DNA of 64,000 nucleotides from NCBI RefSeq assembly GCF_003046475.1, contig NZ_PZZZ01000002.1:186001-250000 (forward strand). The letters are read 5' to 3'. The notes below the pieces were generated by a model. That model worked only from the letters and a program-made list of their open reading frames with translations. It was not told where the DNA came from and did not search any database. The DNA is from Mycoplana dimorpha (lineage in GTDB: Bacteria; Pseudomonadota; Alphaproteobacteria; Rhizobiales; Rhizobiaceae). The position numbers and the translations under genes were made by a program. Positions within the stretch are counted from its first letter, which is position 1. The number at the start of each line of letters is the position of its first letter. Below, piece by piece: positions 62,384 to 64,000 of this stretch.

Positions 62384-64000
62384 ATGAGCGACGACACTCC
62401 ACTTCCGTCAGGCGAAAAGCCCGCCGCATACCGGGTCCTGGCGCGAAAATACCGCCCCAAGGATTTCACGGACCTCATGGTCGGCCAGGAGCCGATGGTC
62501 CGCACGCTGACCAACGCGTTCGAGACGGGCCGCATAGCGCAGGCCTACATGCTGACCGGCGTGCGCGGCGTCGGCAAGACGACGACCGCACGCATTCTCG
62601 CCCGCGCCCTCAATTGCAAGACCGCCGACGTCGACCGTCCGACGATCGATCTCAAGATCCCCGGCGAGCATTGCCAGGCGATCATGGAAGGCCGCCATGT
62701 CGACGTGATCGAGATGGACGCCGCCTCCCACACCGGCATCGACGACATCCGCGAGATCATCGAGCAGGTGCGCTACCGCCCGGTTTCGGCCCGCTACAAG
62801 GTCTACATCATCGACGAGGTGCACATGCTCTCGACGCAGGCCTTCAACGGCCTGCTGAAGACGCTCGAGGAGCCGCCCGAGCATGTGAAGTTCATCTTCG
62901 CCACCACCGAAATCCGTAAAGTGCCGATCACCGTGCTGTCGCGCTGCCAGCGCTTCGACCTGCGCCGGATTGCCGCCACGGATCTCGTCGGGCTGTTCAC
63001 GACGATCCTTCAGAAGGAAGGCGTGCAGGCGGAGCCCGATGCGCTCGCGATGATCGCCCGCGCCGCCGAGGGTTCGGCCCGCGACGGGCTGTCGCTGCTC
63101 GACCAGGCGATCGCCCATGGCGGCGGCGTGGTCGAGGCCGCCGCGGTCCGCTCCATGCTCGGCCTTGCCGACCGCGCCCGGATCGTCGATCTCTTCAGCC
63201 ATATCGTCCGCGGCGACGTCGCCGCAGCGCTTGCCGAGTTCGCGGCGCAGTACGAGGCCGGCGCGAGCCCCCCCGTGGTGCTCACCGACCTTGCCGATTT
63301 CACCCATCTGGTCACGCGCATGAAATATGTGCCGGATGCCGCCAACGACCAGTCGCTGAGCGAGATCGAGCGCATCCGCGGCGCCGAGCTGGCGCAGAGC
63401 GTCGCGGTTACGGCGCTGTCGCGCATCTGGCAGATGCTCCTGAAGGGCATTCCGGAGACGGAAGCCTCGAGCCGCCCGGCGGGTGCTGCCGAAATGGTTC
63501 TGATCCGCCTCGCCCATGCCGCCCATCTGCCTTCGCCGGAGGATGCGGCGCGCCGGCTGGCCGAGCTTGCCAACGGCGGTGGTGGCGGCGGCAACGGCCA
63601 GCGTCCGCCCCAGGGCAGCGACTATGCCGGCGGCGGCCAGGCCTCTGCGCCGGGTCCGGTTTCCGCGGTCGGGCGGGCTCCCGACCAGCCGACGATGCGT
63701 ACCGCCGGCAATGCCGCCACCATGCTGCGCCCGTTGCCGGCGAGTGACGCACAGACGCAGCCCGCGCCCGTGGCCCAAGGGCGGGCGGAGCCGGCCGAGG
63801 CCGCGCCGCAGCCAAGGGTGCCGGTGAATTCCCTGGAAGATATCGCCGACCTCTGCACGAAGAACCGCGACATCCGCCTGCGGGCGCTGCTCCGCAACTT
63901 CGTCCGCCCGGTGAAGTTCGAGGCGGGACGCGCGGAAATCGGCCTTGCGGACGATGCGCCGAAGGCGCTCGTCGGCGATCTCCAGCGTCGCCTCGAGGAA
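62384..64000 (+). CDS. dnaX: DNA polymerase III subunit gamma/tau (5' part)
   Basis: Clamp-loader ATPase; 539 codons are present before the window ends. Walker A is GVRGVGKTTT near residue 60, Walker B VYIIDEVHMLS near 140, and sensor region FIFATTEIRKVPITVLSRCQRF near 175. Domain III follows, then a glycine- and proline-rich linker from about residue 395 and the start of the tau C-terminal part. Only NCK and EHC remain where the usual four-cysteine zinc module lies (residues 78-100), so the module is lost or altered. The ATG follows ffs by 48 bp. Confidence 0.95.
   Translation, partial: MSDDTPLPSGEKPAAYRVLARKYRPKDFTDLMVGQEPMVRTLTNAFETGRIAQAYMLTGVRGVGKTTTARILARALNCKTADVDRPTIDLKIPGEHCQAIMEGRHVDVIEMDAASHTGIDDIREIIEQVRYRPVSARYKVYIIDEVHMLSTQAFNGLLKTLEEPPEHVKFIFATTEIRKVPITVLSRCQRFDLRRIAATDLVGLFTTILQKEGVQAEPDALAMIARAAEGSARDGLSLLDQAIAHGGGVVEAAAVRSMLGLADRARIVDLFSHIVRGDVAAALAEFAAQYEAGASPPVVLTDLADFTHLVTRMKYVPDAANDQSLSEIERIRGAELAQSVAVTALSRIWQMLLKGIPETEASSRPAGAAEMVLIRLAHAAHLPSPEDAARRLAELANGGGGGGNGQRPPQGSDYAGGGQASAPGPVSAVGRAPDQPTMRTAGNAATMLRPLPASDAQTQPAPVAQGRAEPAEAAPQPRVPVNSLEDIADLCTKNRDIRLRALLRNFVRPVKFEAGRAEIGLADDAPKALVGDLQRRLEE

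Overview
The window is GC-rich alphaproteobacterial chromosome, most like Rhizobiales and probably Rhizobiaceae. The evidence is an SRP RNA directly upstream of dnaX, a cycM-kdsB-pheA-nudC-HIT neighbourhood, HWE-type histidine kinase signalling, a DUF982 protein and a BMP-type nucleoside ABC system beside deoC/deoA. Genus cannot be fixed from the sequence alone. Nothing here looks like plasmid backbone.

Layout. 0-8.4 kb: a nucleoside salvage unit on the minus strand: BMP binding protein, ABC ATPase, two permeases, cytidine deaminase, purine nucleoside phosphorylase, deoC and deoA, with a SlyX-like gene on the plus strand in the gap. 8.6-9.7 kb: msrA and a small membrane protein. 9.88-13.84 kb: tRNA-Ser(GGA) with a compact 3.9-kb integrative element in its 3' end. 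The element carries a tyrosine integrase, an unknown protein coupled to it, an AlpA-like regulator and a stand-alone archaeo-eukaryotic-type primase. It is bounded by an 18-bp direct repeat and has paired 11-bp-spaced repeats near both ends. 13.9-15.9 kb: HWE kinase plus single-domain response regulator. 16-21.2 kb: sugar genes (beta-propeller glycosidase, glycosyltransferase, UDP-galactopyranose mutase, GH1-like protein). 21.3-25 kb: small envelope and stress genes (glycine-rich secreted protein, DUF892 ferritin-like protein) and a di-haem cytochrome c.

25-33.1 kb: a tightly coupled minus-strand operon for a caa3-type cytochrome oxidase (CtaG, subunits I, II and III, small membrane subunit, two extra cytochromes c), headed by an FdhF/YdeP-type molybdopterin oxidoreductase. 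33.3-40 kb: a stress and low-oxygen set: DUF4142 protein, M50 protease with CBS domains, two divergent universal stress proteins flanking a perfect FNR/FixK-type palindrome, zinc alcohol dehydrogenase, YbhB-like protein and phosphoribosyltransferase. 40.4-46.8 kb: arginine deiminase operon (arcD-arcA-arcB-arcC) followed by an NhaC-family antiporter.

46.9-57.7 kb: two small unknown genes, a TPR signalling protein, a DUF3302/HlyD pair, a SulP transporter, polyphosphate kinase 2, an AI-2E-family transporter, a nuclease-like protein and several small membrane proteins. 57.8-64 kb: housekeeping genes cycM, kdsB, pheA, nudC, HIT, ffs (SRP RNA) and the 5' part of dnaX, which runs off the window.

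Together the 23-54 kb stretch reads as an accessory energy-limitation block: alternative respiration, ATP from arginine, polyphosphate-linked nucleotide phosphorylation and stress proteins. The clearest mobile unit is the tRNA-Ser element. Its minimal content and unusual cargo make it the best candidate for something little described.
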